A stretch of 64,000 bases of DNA from Versatilivorator sp963663845. Its GTDB lineage: Bacteria; Acidobacteriota; Terriglobia; Versatilivoradales; Versatilivoraceae. Within the stretch, counting starts at the first letter, position 1; every line of letters starts with the position of its first letter. Shown in pieces: positions 25,399 through 33,494 of the stretch. Where the stretch lies: positions 310,001 through 374,000 of the forward strand of contig OY760650.2 in assembly GCA_963663845.2 (NCBI GenBank), in the 5' to 3' direction. The position numbers were made by a program, and so were the translations under genes. The notes under the pieces were generated by a model. That model searched no databases and was not told the DNA's origin. It saw only the letters and a list, made by a program, of their open reading frames with translations.

Positions 25399-26448
25399 AT
25401 GCTGAAGCCGCAAACCCATCTCCGAAGGCTTCCGATGCTCGGTTGCCTGATTGCCCTCAGCCTGTCAACGGGTCTGCCACTGCCGGCCCAGTCCCCCGCG
25501 GGCGGGGGCACAGCACAGGACTCCTTCACTCTGAGAATCCCGGTCAACCTGGTGCTGGTGCCGGTTTCCGTCCGGGACGGCAACGATCAACCGCTCTACG
25601 GCTTGGAACGGGAGGACTTCAGAGTCTTCGAGGAGGACGTGCTGCAGAGACTCACCTATTTCTCTTCGGACCCGCTTCCGCTGTCGGCGGTGCTGCTGAT
25701 CGACCGCACGCTCAATTCCCAGGCCCAGTCGAGGCTGGAGGCCACGCTACTGGCCCTGATCGAGTCCTTCAGCGCCTTTGACGAAATAGCCGTCATCAAG
25801 TTCGACCACACCCCGAACCAACTCCTGGACTTCACCCTCGACAAGAGGAAGGTTCTGGAGGCCTTGAGAAACAGGATCAACTGGGAGCCCCATTCACCGG
25901 CGATGACCAGTGGCCCCTTCTCCCGGAAAACGACCCTGGGAGGCATCGAACTGGACAACGCTCGGGGCACGGTGCAGCCGCCCAAGACCTGGAACACCCA
26001 TATTCACGACGCCGTGTTCGCGGCGGTCCAGGCCTTGCGGCGCCGGCGGTCGCGTGAACGGCGAAAGATGATCCTCATTATCTCGGAGGGCCGCAATGCC
26101 CCCGGCAACCGCAACTCCTTCGAGGACACCCTGGAGGCCCTGCTGAGGGCTGAAATCGTGGTCTACGGGATTACTCCGGTGAGATCGGTTCTGACGGGAG
26201 GCGCTGTCGCCAAGTATGCCAACGCCACCGGGGGAGAGATGCTGTTTCCGTTCAAGGCCGACCGCCTGGCCAGGACCTATCCCATCATCACCCGGTCCGC
26301 CAGGAACCAGTACGTGTTGGGCTACATTCCCAACACCTTGCCCGACAGGGTCTCCTTCCGACGGATTCGGGTCTACGTGGAGGGCAATCGAATCGGGAAC
26401 CTCACGGTCAAGAGCCGCAAGGGCTACTACGCCGTCCCCTCCTTTTGA
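25399..26448 (+). CDS. Secreted VWFA-related domain protein 3 with degraded metal site
   Basis: 349 residues with a signal peptide ending near LPAQS (residue 32). The fold matches VWFA-1 and -2 (NLVLVPVSVRDGNDQPLYGL; RRIRVYVEGNRIGNLTVKSR), but the metal-ion site is altered: DxSxS is DRTLN (102-106), the GGGT loop is missing in favour of an insert with NTHIHDAV, and the DG(D) motif is SEGRN. A metal-independent or regulatory partner of VWFA-2 is inferred. A hairpin terminator follows. Confidence 0.87.
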   Translation: MLKPQTHLRRLPMLGCLIALSLSTGLPLPAQSPAGGGTAQDSFTLRIPVNLVLVPVSVRDGNDQPLYGLEREDFRVFEEDVLQRLTYFSSDPLPLSAVLLIDRTLNSQAQSRLEATLLALIESFSAFDEIAVIKFDHTPNQLLDFTLDKRKVLEALRNRINWEPHSPAMTSGPFSRKTTLGGIELDNARGTVQPPKTWNTHIHDAVFAAVQALRRRRSRERRKMILIISEGRNAPGNRNSFEDTLEALLRAEIVVYGITPVRSVLTGGAVAKYANATGGEMLFPFKADRLARTYPIITRSARNQYVLGYIPNTLPDRVSFRRIRVYVEGNRIGNLTVKSRKGYYAVPSF

Positions 26449-26473
26449 GCCTGTTGAACCCTTTGCAACAGGC
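26449..26473. terminator. Hairpin between VWFA-3 and queE
   Basis: GCCTGTTG (26449-26456) and CAACAGGC (26466-26473) form a perfect 8-bp stem with a 9-base loop between two convergent genes. No long T tract follows on either strand, so strength is uncertain. Confidence 0.5.
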
Positions 26474-26481
26474 CCCTCGCA

Positions 26482-27117
26482 TTAAACCCCTCTGACCTCC
26501 GGGCCCCAGATGTACTTGTGCATCTGCAACTGCAGGCGGACCTTCAGGTTGTCCTCCAGGAGCCATTCCGCAAGCTGCCGGGGGGGCAGCTTCTCGAACA
26601 CGGTCGAGAACAGGACCGAGCAGCGGTCGGTGAGCCGGTGCTCCTGCAAGGCCTTTCTGGCCCACAGGTAGTCGGCTCGATCGCCGATCACGAACTTCAC
26701 TTCGTCCCGGAATCGAAGCCTGGCCAGGTTGCCGTAGAGGTTGCGCTGCGATTCTCCGCTGCCCGGACACTTCAAATCCAGAATCTTGATGACTCCGGGA
26801 TTGACCTGGCTGACATCCAGGCTGCCGCCGGTCTCCAGCAGGACCGTGTAACCTCTGCCGACCAGTTCGTCCATGAGCGGAAAGACCTCCTGCTGCAGCA
26901 GGGGTTCTCCCCCGGTGAGCTCGACCAGGGGACAGTCGAAAGACTCTACTTCCCGCAAGACCTCCTCGACGGTGTAGTCCTTGCCCTCATGAAACGCGTG
27001 CTCGGTATCGCACCAGCAACACCGCAGATTGCACCAGGTCAACCTCACGAATACGCAGGGCAACCCCGCATGGGAGGACTCTCCCTGGATGCTGCGATAG
27101 ATCTCGTTGACTTTCAT
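26482..27117 (-). CDS. queE: 7-carboxy-7-deazaguanine synthase (radical SAM)
   Basis: 211 residues from the ATG of MKVNEIYRSIQGES. The radical-SAM cysteines are C29, C33 and C36 (CNLRCCWC). The motif ELTGGEPLLQQEV binds S-adenosylmethionine, and QGES and the C-terminal LQMHKYIWG fit QueE. It makes the 7-deazaguanine core for queuosine. The cysteine spacing is the normal CX3CX2C. queD and queC are not in the window, so it is an orphan here. It lies downstream of era, with an R4 repeat between. Confidence 0.93.
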   Translation of the reverse strand: MKVNEIYRSIQGESSHAGLPCVFVRLTWCNLRCCWCDTEHAFHEGKDYTVEEVLREVESFDCPLVELTGGEPLLQQEVFPLMDELVGRGYTVLLETGGSLDVSQVNPGVIKILDLKCPGSGESQRNLYGNLARLRFRDEVKFVIGDRADYLWARKALQEHRLTDRCSVLFSTVFEKLPPRQLAEWLLEDNLKVRLQLQMHKYIWGPEVRGV

Positions 27118-27163
27118 TCCGGGCGGATCATGAGGGAGCGAAACACCCAATCTTCAATAAAGA

Positions 27164-27246
27164 CGAACCACGAATGAACACGAATAGACACGATTGTCGG
27201 TCCTTCGCGCCCCTTCGTAGATTCCTCTTTTTTCGTTTGTTTCAGG
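27164..27246. repeat. R4 repeat, short form
   Basis: This 83-bp copy holds both ends of the family back to back (ACGAACCACGAATGAACACG, then CCTTCGTAGATTCCTC and CGTTTGTTTCAGG). It fills the gap between era and queE and is the uninterrupted counterpart of the split copy at 7262-7675. Confidence 0.72.
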
Positions 27247-27262
27247 CGCGGAAGAATTGCCT

Positions 27263-28231
27263 CTAGCGGGCTTCCAGCTCGCTGTCCAGAAACCGGGGAT
27301 CGTCACGCCACTTGGCTCGCACCTTGACGAACAGATCCAGGTAGACCGGCTTCCCCAGCAGTCGTTCGATGTCTCTGCGGGCGGCGGCGCCGATGGTCTT
27401 CAGCTTCTGTCCCTGCCGTCCGATGACGATTTTCCGTTGGGACTCTCTCTCCACGCAGATGTCGCAATAAATCCGAACCCTGGACGCCGCTTCGTCCTCT
27501 TCGAACCGCTTCAGAACGACGATGGTGGAGTAGGGGAGTTCCTGCTCGGTATGCCTGACCACCTTCTCCCGCACCATTTCGGCCGCCAGAAAGCGCTCCG
27601 GAGAATCGGTGAACTGGGAGTCGGGGAAATAGGCCGGTCCCGCCGGCAGGACCTTCAGGATACGTTCCAGCAGCAGCTCCAGGTTGTCCCCCTTCAGGGC
27701 GGACACGGGGATGATCTCGGTGAACTGGAACTGCCTCGAATAGAAATCGATGAGGGGAAGCAGCCTGGCCTTGGCCAGCAGGTCGATCTTGTTGAGCAGC
27801 AGCAGCGTCGGCAGGCCGCGTTGCCGGATCAACTCCAGAAGGTAGCGGTCGCCGGAACCGAAGGCGGCGGTGGCGTCCACCATGGCCAGCAGCAGATCGA
27901 TGCCCTCCAGGGCATCGTAGACCGCCCGCATCATTCGCCGGTTCAACTCGTATCCGGGCTTGTGGACTCCGGGAGTATCGGCGAAGACGATCTGTCCTTC
28001 CGCCCGGGTGTGGATGCCAAGAATCTTGTGGCGGGTGGTCTGGGGCTTGTCCGAGACGATGGATACCTTCTCCCCCAGGAGGTGGTTGAGCAAGGTGGAT
28101 TTTCCGGAATTGGGACGGCCGATCAGGGTGACGAACCCCGATTTGAAGGCGGCGTTCCCCGACTCGCCGAGCGAATCCCCGGACGATAGCACTGGAACCG
28201 GGAGGTCTTCCGTTGCATTCACGGGAGTCAT
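27263..28231 (-). CDS. era: GTPase Era
   Basis: 322 residues from the ATG at 28231, slightly longer than usual because of a roughly 30-residue N-terminal extension. GTPase motifs: G1 GRPNSGKS at 38-45, G2 PQTTRH, G3 DTPG, G4 NKID. The C-terminal KH domain has RKIVIGRQGQKLKTIGAAAR. Era binds the 3' end of 16S rRNA and helps 30S assembly. It is last in the phoH-ybeY-corC-era operon, 22 bases after the CNNM gene, and an earlier in-frame start at 28291 would overlap that gene. Confidence 0.97.
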   Translation of the reverse strand: MTPVNATEDLPVPVLSSGDSLGESGNAAFKSGFVTLIGRPNSGKSTLLNHLLGEKVSIVSDKPQTTRHKILGIHTRAEGQIVFADTPGVHKPGYELNRRMMRAVYDALEGIDLLLAMVDATAAFGSGDRYLLELIRQRGLPTLLLLNKIDLLAKARLLPLIDFYSRQFQFTEIIPVSALKGDNLELLLERILKVLPAGPAYFPDSQFTDSPERFLAAEMVREKVVRHTEQELPYSTIVVLKRFEEDEAASRVRIYCDICVERESQRKIVIGRQGQKLKTIGAAARRDIERLLGKPVYLDLFVKVRAKWRDDPRFLDSELEAR

Positions 28232-28253
28232 TCCTCTGACGAGCCACTGCTCC

Positions 28254-29534
28254 TCAGCGCCCGAGCTGGGGCGGGACGGTCTGGCTCGCAATCAACTTGC
28301 TGATCCTGCGGTGGTCGGCCTCCTGGACCTCGAACCGGACCCCCTGGGTGTCGTACTTCTCGCCGGTGCGGGGGACCCGGCCGAACACCGAGGTAAGGAA
28401 TCCGGCCACGGTGGTGGTCTCCTCGCTGTGCAGCCTGATGTGGAACAGGTCCTCCACCTCCTCGATGGCCGTATTTCCCGGAATCAGGTAGGAACCGTTG
28501 GCGTCCCTGGCCAGCGGCGAATTCTCCGCGGCCTCGTCTTCGTCGTGGATCTCGCCTGCGATCTCTTCCAGGATATCCTCGATGGTCACCAACCCGGCCA
28601 CGCCTCCGTGCTCGTCAACCACAATGGCCATGTGGGAGGACTGCCGCTGCAACTCCGCCAGCAACTCGGCAACCCGCTTGGTCTCGGGAACGAATTGGAT
28701 GGGCCGCACCAGGCTCTCCAGGTTGTCGAGGCTCACCGGCGTGTCCCAGATGTCGATCAGGTCCTTCAGATAGACAAATCCCTCGATGTTCTCCACGTGA
28801 TCCCGGTACACCGGAACCCGTGAGTGCTTGGTGGAGGTGATCAGTTGCTTCAGCATCCCGGGGGTGGCGTTGACGTTGATGGTCACCATGTGGGTTCGGG
28901 GAACCATGATGTCTCCGGCCGAGGTCTCGCCGAATTCGACCACCGACTGTATGAGTTCCTCTTCCCCCTTCTTCAGGATTCCCTCTTCCTGGCCCACGTC
29001 GATAAAGGCCTGAATCTCCTCTTCGATATGCTGCTCCGTCTTCTCCTCCTCGGCCTCGGGGGCATTGAACCGCCGAAACAGCCGCAAGCTGGCCGCAAGC
29101 GGATAGGCCAGGACCTTCAGGACCGGGCCCAGCAGCCGATAGCTGGGCAGCAGGGTGAGGGCCACCCTTTCGGGCTTGTGGAAGGTGCAGATCCTGGGGA
29201 TCAACTGCCTGAAGATCACCACCACCAGAAACATGAGGCCCAAGGCTGCCGGCAGGGAGACGAGGTAGCTGTCGAATTGCGAGTGCAGGTATCCCGTCAG
29301 GACGATGGCAATGGAAACGCTGCAGACCTGGATGCCCAGGTAGATGTCCACCTGGCTCTCCAGGCGGCTGTCCATCAACTGCTTGATCTGTCCCGCGGCC
29401 TCCGGCGAGAGTTTCTCGACCATTCGCCGCATGGCCACCTTGTTGGTGCGGCTGAGGCTCATTTCAAGGATCGACAGCAGCGTCAGGACCAGCAGGAAGA
29501 GGAGGGCCGCCAGCGACACCCCGGCCGTGATCAT
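28254..29534 (-). CDS. CNNM/CorC-family hemolysin-like transporter protein
   Basis: 426 residues. An N-terminal DUF21 transmembrane domain (three to four helices in the first about 190 residues) is followed by a CBS pair (about 210-330, with VPRTHMVTINVNATPGM and VDEHGGVAGLVTIEDILEEI) and a CorC_HlyC C-terminal domain (about 345-420). Relatives export Mg2+/Co2+. Its ATG overlaps the ybeY stop codon (ATGA), and such a gene between ybeY and era is a common arrangement. Confidence 0.92.
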   Translation of the reverse strand: MITAGVSLAALLFLLVLTLLSILEMSLSRTNKVAMRRMVEKLSPEAAGQIKQLMDSRLESQVDIYLGIQVCSVSIAIVLTGYLHSQFDSYLVSLPAALGLMFLVVVIFRQLIPRICTFHKPERVALTLLPSYRLLGPVLKVLAYPLAASLRLFRRFNAPEAEEEKTEQHIEEEIQAFIDVGQEEGILKKGEEELIQSVVEFGETSAGDIMVPRTHMVTINVNATPGMLKQLITSTKHSRVPVYRDHVENIEGFVYLKDLIDIWDTPVSLDNLESLVRPIQFVPETKRVAELLAELQRQSSHMAIVVDEHGGVAGLVTIEDILEEIAGEIHDEDEAAENSPLARDANGSYLIPGNTAIEEVEDLFHIRLHSEETTTVAGFLTSVFGRVPRTGEKYDTQGVRFEVQEADHRRISKLIASQTVPPQLGR

Positions 29535-29959
29535 AGGAGTTCCCTCTGTAGCCTCAGCTCCTTGCGGCGCATTTGCCCCTGGTCGAGCTCATGGTCGAAG
29601 CCCAGCAGGTGGAGCCAGCCATGAATCATGAGCGTGCAGATCTCCCGCTCCAGGGAGTGATTGCGCTTGAGGGCTTGTCGATAGGCGGTTTCAACGGAAA
29701 TCATCATATCACCCAGGGTCGGATTGTCAACGCCGGCCGGGTGGGACTCCTGCGCCGGAAAAGACAGGACGTCGGTGGGTTCGTCCATTTCCCGAAAGCG
29801 ACGGTTGTAGCGGCGAATGGTCCGGTCAGTGGTCAGAACGACGCTGAAGTCCACGGCGTCCGCCCCGGCCCGACCGGCAAGCCCCAGGGCGAACCGGCGA
29901 AGCCGCTTCAGCGGGACCGCATGCCGGCGCTGGCGGTTGAGAACAAGGACCTCGGGCAT
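29531..29959 (-). CDS. ybeY: Endoribonuclease YbeY (rRNA maturation factor)
   Basis: 142 residues. The zinc site HGWLHLLGFDH matches the family motif HGxLHLxGYDH, and the preceding segment EPTDVLSFP is also diagnostic. YbeY acts in 16S rRNA 3'-end processing and ribosome quality control. The ATG at 29959 is taken as the start; a TTG just before it is possible. It overlaps the CNNM gene by four bases and follows phoH by 15 bases. Confidence 0.95.
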   Translation of the reverse strand: MPEVLVLNRQRRHAVPLKRLRRFALGLAGRAGADAVDFSVVLTTDRTIRRYNRRFREMDEPTDVLSFPAQESHPAGVDNPTLGDMMISVETAYRQALKRNHSLEREICTLMIHGWLHLLGFDHELDQGQMRRKELRLQRELL

Positions 29960-29974
29960 CAATGGCCACCTGGC

Positions 29975-31030
29975 TCAGTCATCGGCGTGGCGCCGCCTGG
30001 TGTTCTGTCTCGGGAATTCGGAAACTTTCTCAGGGGTCGGGTCGGAGCCCGCAATGCCGTCGGGGGCCGGCGTGGGGGCCGGCTTCTCCGACTCGTAGGC
30101 GTCGTAGGCGCGAACGATCCGTTGCACCAGGGGATGGCGGACGACGTCGCCTTCGTGAAAGGTGACGATATCGATGCCCTTGACCTCGGAGACGATGCGG
30201 CTGGCCTCCACCAACCCGGAGACCTTGCCGGGCGGCAGGTCGATCTGGGTGATGTCTCCCGTGACCACCGCCTTGGAATGAAAGCCGATGCGCGTCAGAA
30301 ACATCTTCATCTGTTCCGAAGTGGTATTTTGCGCCTCGTCGAGAATCACAAAGGAATCGTTGAGTGTCCGGCCTCGCATGAAGGCGATCGGCGCAATCTC
30401 GATGGCGCCCCGCTCCAGGTAGCGATCCACCTTGTCGATGTCCAGCATCTCGTAGAGGGCATCGTAGAGGGGACGCAGGTAGGGGTCCACCTTCTCCTGC
30501 AGGCTGCCCGGCAGGAAGCCCAGGCGCTCGCCGGCCTCCACGGCAGGTCGGGCCAGGATGATCCGGTTGACCTGCCGAGCCAGCAAGGCAGCCACGGCCA
30601 TGGCAACGGCCAGGTAGGTCTTCCCGGTGCCGGCCGGGCCGATACCGAAAACCATGTCGAACTTTTCGATGGACTGGAGGTAGAGGTGTTGGTTGAGGCT
30701 GCGGGGAGTGATCTGCTTTCTGCCCGAAAGGCGCCTCCGCGGAACCAGAAGACAGTCTTTCAAGCGAACCTTGGGGTCTTCCGAAATGATCTTCAGGATG
30801 GACTTGAAGTCCCCGTTGTTGAATTGAAATCCTTGTTCCCGGACCTGGTTGAAGTCCCGGACCGCCCGTTCGACGATTTCAACGTCGCCTGCCTTCCCTT
30901 CAATGACCAGGGTTTCGGACGCCAGGGAAAGTCTGACATCGAAAACGTCTTCGACAAATGCCAGGTTCTCGTCGAGGGTTCCGAAGATCGTCTCCGCCCC
31001 ATGGCCGAGGGCGACACTCTTCTTCATCAT
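29975..31030 (-). CDS. phoH: PhoH-family ATPase
   Basis: 351 residues. Walker A GPAGTGKT is at 131-138 and Walker B is VILDEAQN. Other PhoH marks are ILARPAVEAGERLGFLPG and VVTGDITQIDLP. The KH-like N-terminal part (about 20-100) is typical of the PhoH-L type. Its function is RNA-linked ATPase, not fully known. It starts the phoH-ybeY-corC-era operon. The last residues (EFPRQNTRRRHADD) are encoded by a copy of the TGTTCTGTCTC repeat end (29999-30021), so the tail looks repeat-derived. Confidence 0.93.
   Translation of the reverse strand: MMKKSVALGHGAETIFGTLDENLAFVEDVFDVRLSLASETLVIEGKAGDVEIVERAVRDFNQVREQGFQFNNGDFKSILKIISEDPKVRLKDCLLVPRRRLSGRKQITPRSLNQHLYLQSIEKFDMVFGIGPAGTGKTYLAVAMAVAALLARQVNRIILARPAVEAGERLGFLPGSLQEKVDPYLRPLYDALYEMLDIDKVDRYLERGAIEIAPIAFMRGRTLNDSFVILDEAQNTTSEQMKMFLTRIGFHSKAVVTGDITQIDLPPGKVSGLVEASRIVSEVKGIDIVTFHEGDVVRHPLVQRIVRAYDAYESEKPAPTPAPDGIAGSDPTPEKVSEFPRQNTRRRHADD
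29999..30021 (+). repeat. Solo end of the TGTCCTGTCTC element inside the 3' end of phoH
   Basis: GGTGTTCTGTCTCGGGAATT matches the inverted ends of the element at 62038-62302 and solo copies at 43791 and 49322. Here it is read through in the phoH frame. Confidence 0.6.
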
Positions 31031-31123
31031 GCCGGGTAGTCCGGTCTCCTCCTTCGGTGACGGGATTCCGCAGAGTGTGACACAGCCGCGCGTTGGCGGT
31101 CAAGAATGGGAATTCGTGTCTGA

Positions 31124-31204
31124 AACGATCCGGTTTCAGACAGTGGAGAGCGGAGAGTGAAGAGTGAAGAGCAAAAGGACGCTGTTCCGTGAATCTGGAT
31201 TTCC
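31124..31204. repeat. Partial GAGTGGAGAG-type and R3-type repeat fragments
   Basis: A GTTTCAGACAGTGG start, then GGAGAGTGAAGAGTGAAGAG units, then GGACGCTGTTCCG, which resembles part of R3. The block opens the 0.4-kb phoH-ligA gap, which holds no gene. Confidence 0.55.
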
Positions 31205-31214
31205 GGACTATGGA

Positions 31215-31366
31215 ACATGGATGCACAGGATGCACAGGATAATCAGGACGGGAGGCTGCTGCACGAGAGGGTGACTCCGGCGATGATCGCTTGCGGATTT
31301 GCAGATGTTCAGGACTACAAGCCCGCCGTCTCCAGAAAAAATCCTGTCCATCCTGTGCATCGATGT
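31215..31366 (+). repeat. R1 MITE-like element, copy b (152 bp)
   Basis: Inverted ends carry the 9-bp period (GGATGCACAGGATGCACAGG at the left; TCCTGTCCATCCTGTGCATC at the right). The core matches copy a on the other strand at many positions (GGTGACTCCGGCGATGATCG, GCGGATTTGCAG, CCGTCTCC). R2 follows directly. Confidence 0.8.
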
Positions 31367-31434
31367 GAATCAAAAATTTGCCCACGCTCGACTTTGAACC
31401 GGTTTCCAGCCACTCAGCGCCGGCGTTTGTTTCA
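31367..31434 (+). repeat. R2 repeat next to ligA
   Basis: The marks are AAATTTGCCCACGCTCGAC, TTGAACCGGTTTCCAGCCA and CGCCGGCGTTTGTTTCA. It ends 12 bases from the ligA stop codon. Confidence 0.78.
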
Positions 31435-31446
31435 ATTAAGTCGGTC

Positions 31447-33468
31447 TCATTGTTCCCGCATGAGATCCAGAAATTCAGTTTCGTCCATCACCCGGATGTC
31501 CAGTTGGCGGGCCTTGGCCAGCTTGCCGCCGGCATCCTCTCCGGCGACCACGAATGCGGTTTTCCTGCTGACAGAGGAGGTCACCCGCCCTCCTCTCAGA
31601 GCGATCATGCGGCCGGCTTCCTCGCGGGTGAGCGTCGCCAGCCTGCCGGTCAGCACCACCTGTTGGCCCTGGAGGTCGGAGGCGGTCGATTCGGCGGTCT
31701 TTTCCTGCGGATTCAGACCGGCCTCCCGCAGGTTGTCCACAAGCTGCCGGTTGCCTTCCTGGGCAAAGAACTGCCGGACCGACTCGGCCACCACCGGCCC
31801 CACCTCGAACAGGGACTCCAGGCTCTCCTGCGAAGCCGCGGACAGGTTTTCCAGCGCGCCGTAGTGGCGGGCCAGAAGCATGGCCGTGCGTTCGCCGACG
31901 TGGCGGATGCCCAATCCGAAGACGAGCCGCCCCAAGCCTCTCTGCTTGCTGGCTTCGATCTGGGCCAGCAGGTTGGCGGCGGACTTGGGACCCATGCGCT
32001 CCAGCCCGACCAGGTCTTCCATCTCGAGGGCATAGAGGTCGGAGGGGTCGCGAACCCATTCCTTTTTCAGCAGTTGGTCGACCAGCGCCTCGCCCAGGCC
32101 CTCGATGCGAAGGGCCCTGCGCGAGCAGAAGTGCAGCAATGCCTCCCGGACTTTTGCCGGACAGGTCAGGTTGATGCATCGAAGGACGGCTTCTTCCTCG
32201 GCCCGAACCACCTCCCCTTGGCAGACGGGGCACCGCTGCGGCATGGCGAATTCCTGCGCATCCGCCGGCCGCAGGTTTTCGACCACCTTGACCACCTTGG
32301 GAATGACGTCCCCTCCCTTCTCCACCCACACGGTGTCGCCGATCTTGATGCCGAGGCGGGCGATCTCGTCCGGGTTGTGCAGGGTGGCGCGGCTGACGGT
32401 GGAACCGGCCAAATGAACCGGCTCCAGCAGGGCGACCGGCGTCAGGGCCCCGGTCCGTCCCACCTGCACCTGAATGTCGTTCACTACCGTAGTGGCCTGC
32501 CGTGCGGGAAACTTGCAGGCTACCGCCCAGCGGGGAAACTTGGAGGTTGCCCCCATGTCCTGCTGGAGCGCAATGGAATCCACCTTGACCACCACACCGT
32601 CGATCTCGTAGTTGAGTCTGTCCCGCCTTTTCTCCCACTCCCGGCAGAAGTCCATCACTTCCTGCACCGAGGCGCACCGCTTCCATTCGGGGTTGACCTT
32701 GAATCCCGCCGCCCTGAGCCATTTCAGGACCTCGGAATGGTTCCGACGCGGAACCTGCCCGTCCACCAGGGCCTGGTAGACGAAAATGTCCAGGTTCCGC
32801 CCGGCTACCACGCCAGGATCCAGGGTTCTCAGGGTTCCGGCAGCGGCGTTGCGCGGATTGGCGAACAGGGGCTCCCCATTCTCCTCCCGCTGCCGATTGA
32901 GCTTTTGAAAGGAGTCCAGCGGCAGGAAGACCTCCCCCCGCACCTCGACCGTCCCTCCTCCCTGGGCCTCGCGGCGCAGAGCCGGCACATGGAGCGGCAC
33001 CGTCCTGATGGTGCGGACGTTGGCGGTGACGTCCTCGCCCCGCAGCCCGTCGCCCCGGGTGACTCCCCGAAGCAGCGAACCGTCTTCATAGGTCAAGGCC
33101 AGGCTGAGGCCGTCGATCTTTAGCTCACAGACAAATTGGGCCTGGCCACCCGCGGCCGCCTCGCGAACCCGCCGGTCATAGTCCAGCAGCTCGCTTTCCC
33201 CGTAGGCATTGTCCAGGCTCAGCATCGGGAGGGTGTGCTCCACCGCCGCCAGCCCCTCGGCGGGCTTGCCTCCCACCCGCTGAGTGGGAGAATCGGAAGT
33301 CACCAGCTCGGGATGGGCCGCCTCCAGGCGCTGGAGCTGCCGGAAGAGCTCGTCGAACTCCCGATCGGCGATTTCGGGGGCGTCCAGCACGTAGTAGCGG
33401 TGCTCGTGGTAGCGAATCCGCTCCCGCAATCCGTCTATCCGCTCCGCCGCCTGGACCTTGACCGACAT
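31447..33468 (-). CDS. ligA: NAD-dependent DNA ligase LigA
   Basis: 673 residues from the ATG at 33468, which is preceded by TAGGAG. Layout: Ia domain (HEHRYYVLDAPEIADREFD), adenylation domain with catalytic K117 (CELKIDGLSLAL), OB fold, a Cys4 zinc finger (CPVC ... CINLTCPAK), helix-hairpin-helix region and a C-terminal BRCT domain (about 590-673). It seals nicks using NAD. A longer open frame reaching 33927 overlaps bshA in another frame and is spurious. It is last in the nnr-tsaE-bshB1-bshA-ligA operon. Confidence 0.98.
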   Translation of the reverse strand: MSVKVQAAERIDGLRERIRYHEHRYYVLDAPEIADREFDELFRQLQRLEAAHPELVTSDSPTQRVGGKPAEGLAAVEHTLPMLSLDNAYGESELLDYDRRVREAAAGGQAQFVCELKIDGLSLALTYEDGSLLRGVTRGDGLRGEDVTANVRTIRTVPLHVPALRREAQGGGTVEVRGEVFLPLDSFQKLNRQREENGEPLFANPRNAAAGTLRTLDPGVVAGRNLDIFVYQALVDGQVPRRNHSEVLKWLRAAGFKVNPEWKRCASVQEVMDFCREWEKRRDRLNYEIDGVVVKVDSIALQQDMGATSKFPRWAVACKFPARQATTVVNDIQVQVGRTGALTPVALLEPVHLAGSTVSRATLHNPDEIARLGIKIGDTVWVEKGGDVIPKVVKVVENLRPADAQEFAMPQRCPVCQGEVVRAEEEAVLRCINLTCPAKVREALLHFCSRRALRIEGLGEALVDQLLKKEWVRDPSDLYALEMEDLVGLERMGPKSAANLLAQIEASKQRGLGRLVFGLGIRHVGERTAMLLARHYGALENLSAASQESLESLFEVGPVVAESVRQFFAQEGNRQLVDNLREAGLNPQEKTAESTASDLQGQQVVLTGRLATLTREEAGRMIALRGGRVTSSVSRKTAFVVAGEDAGGKLAKARQLDIRVMDETEFLDLMREQ

Positions 33469-33494
33469 GACACTCCTACCCGCTGGTCCCCCAT

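Noticed and set aside
31217..31864. Open frames crossing repeat islands (also 6834-7079, 54703-54909)
   Set aside because: R1 units of 9 bp keep frames open and give (DAQ)n-like peptides, but stops fall at different places in each copy and the frame is not conserved between copies.
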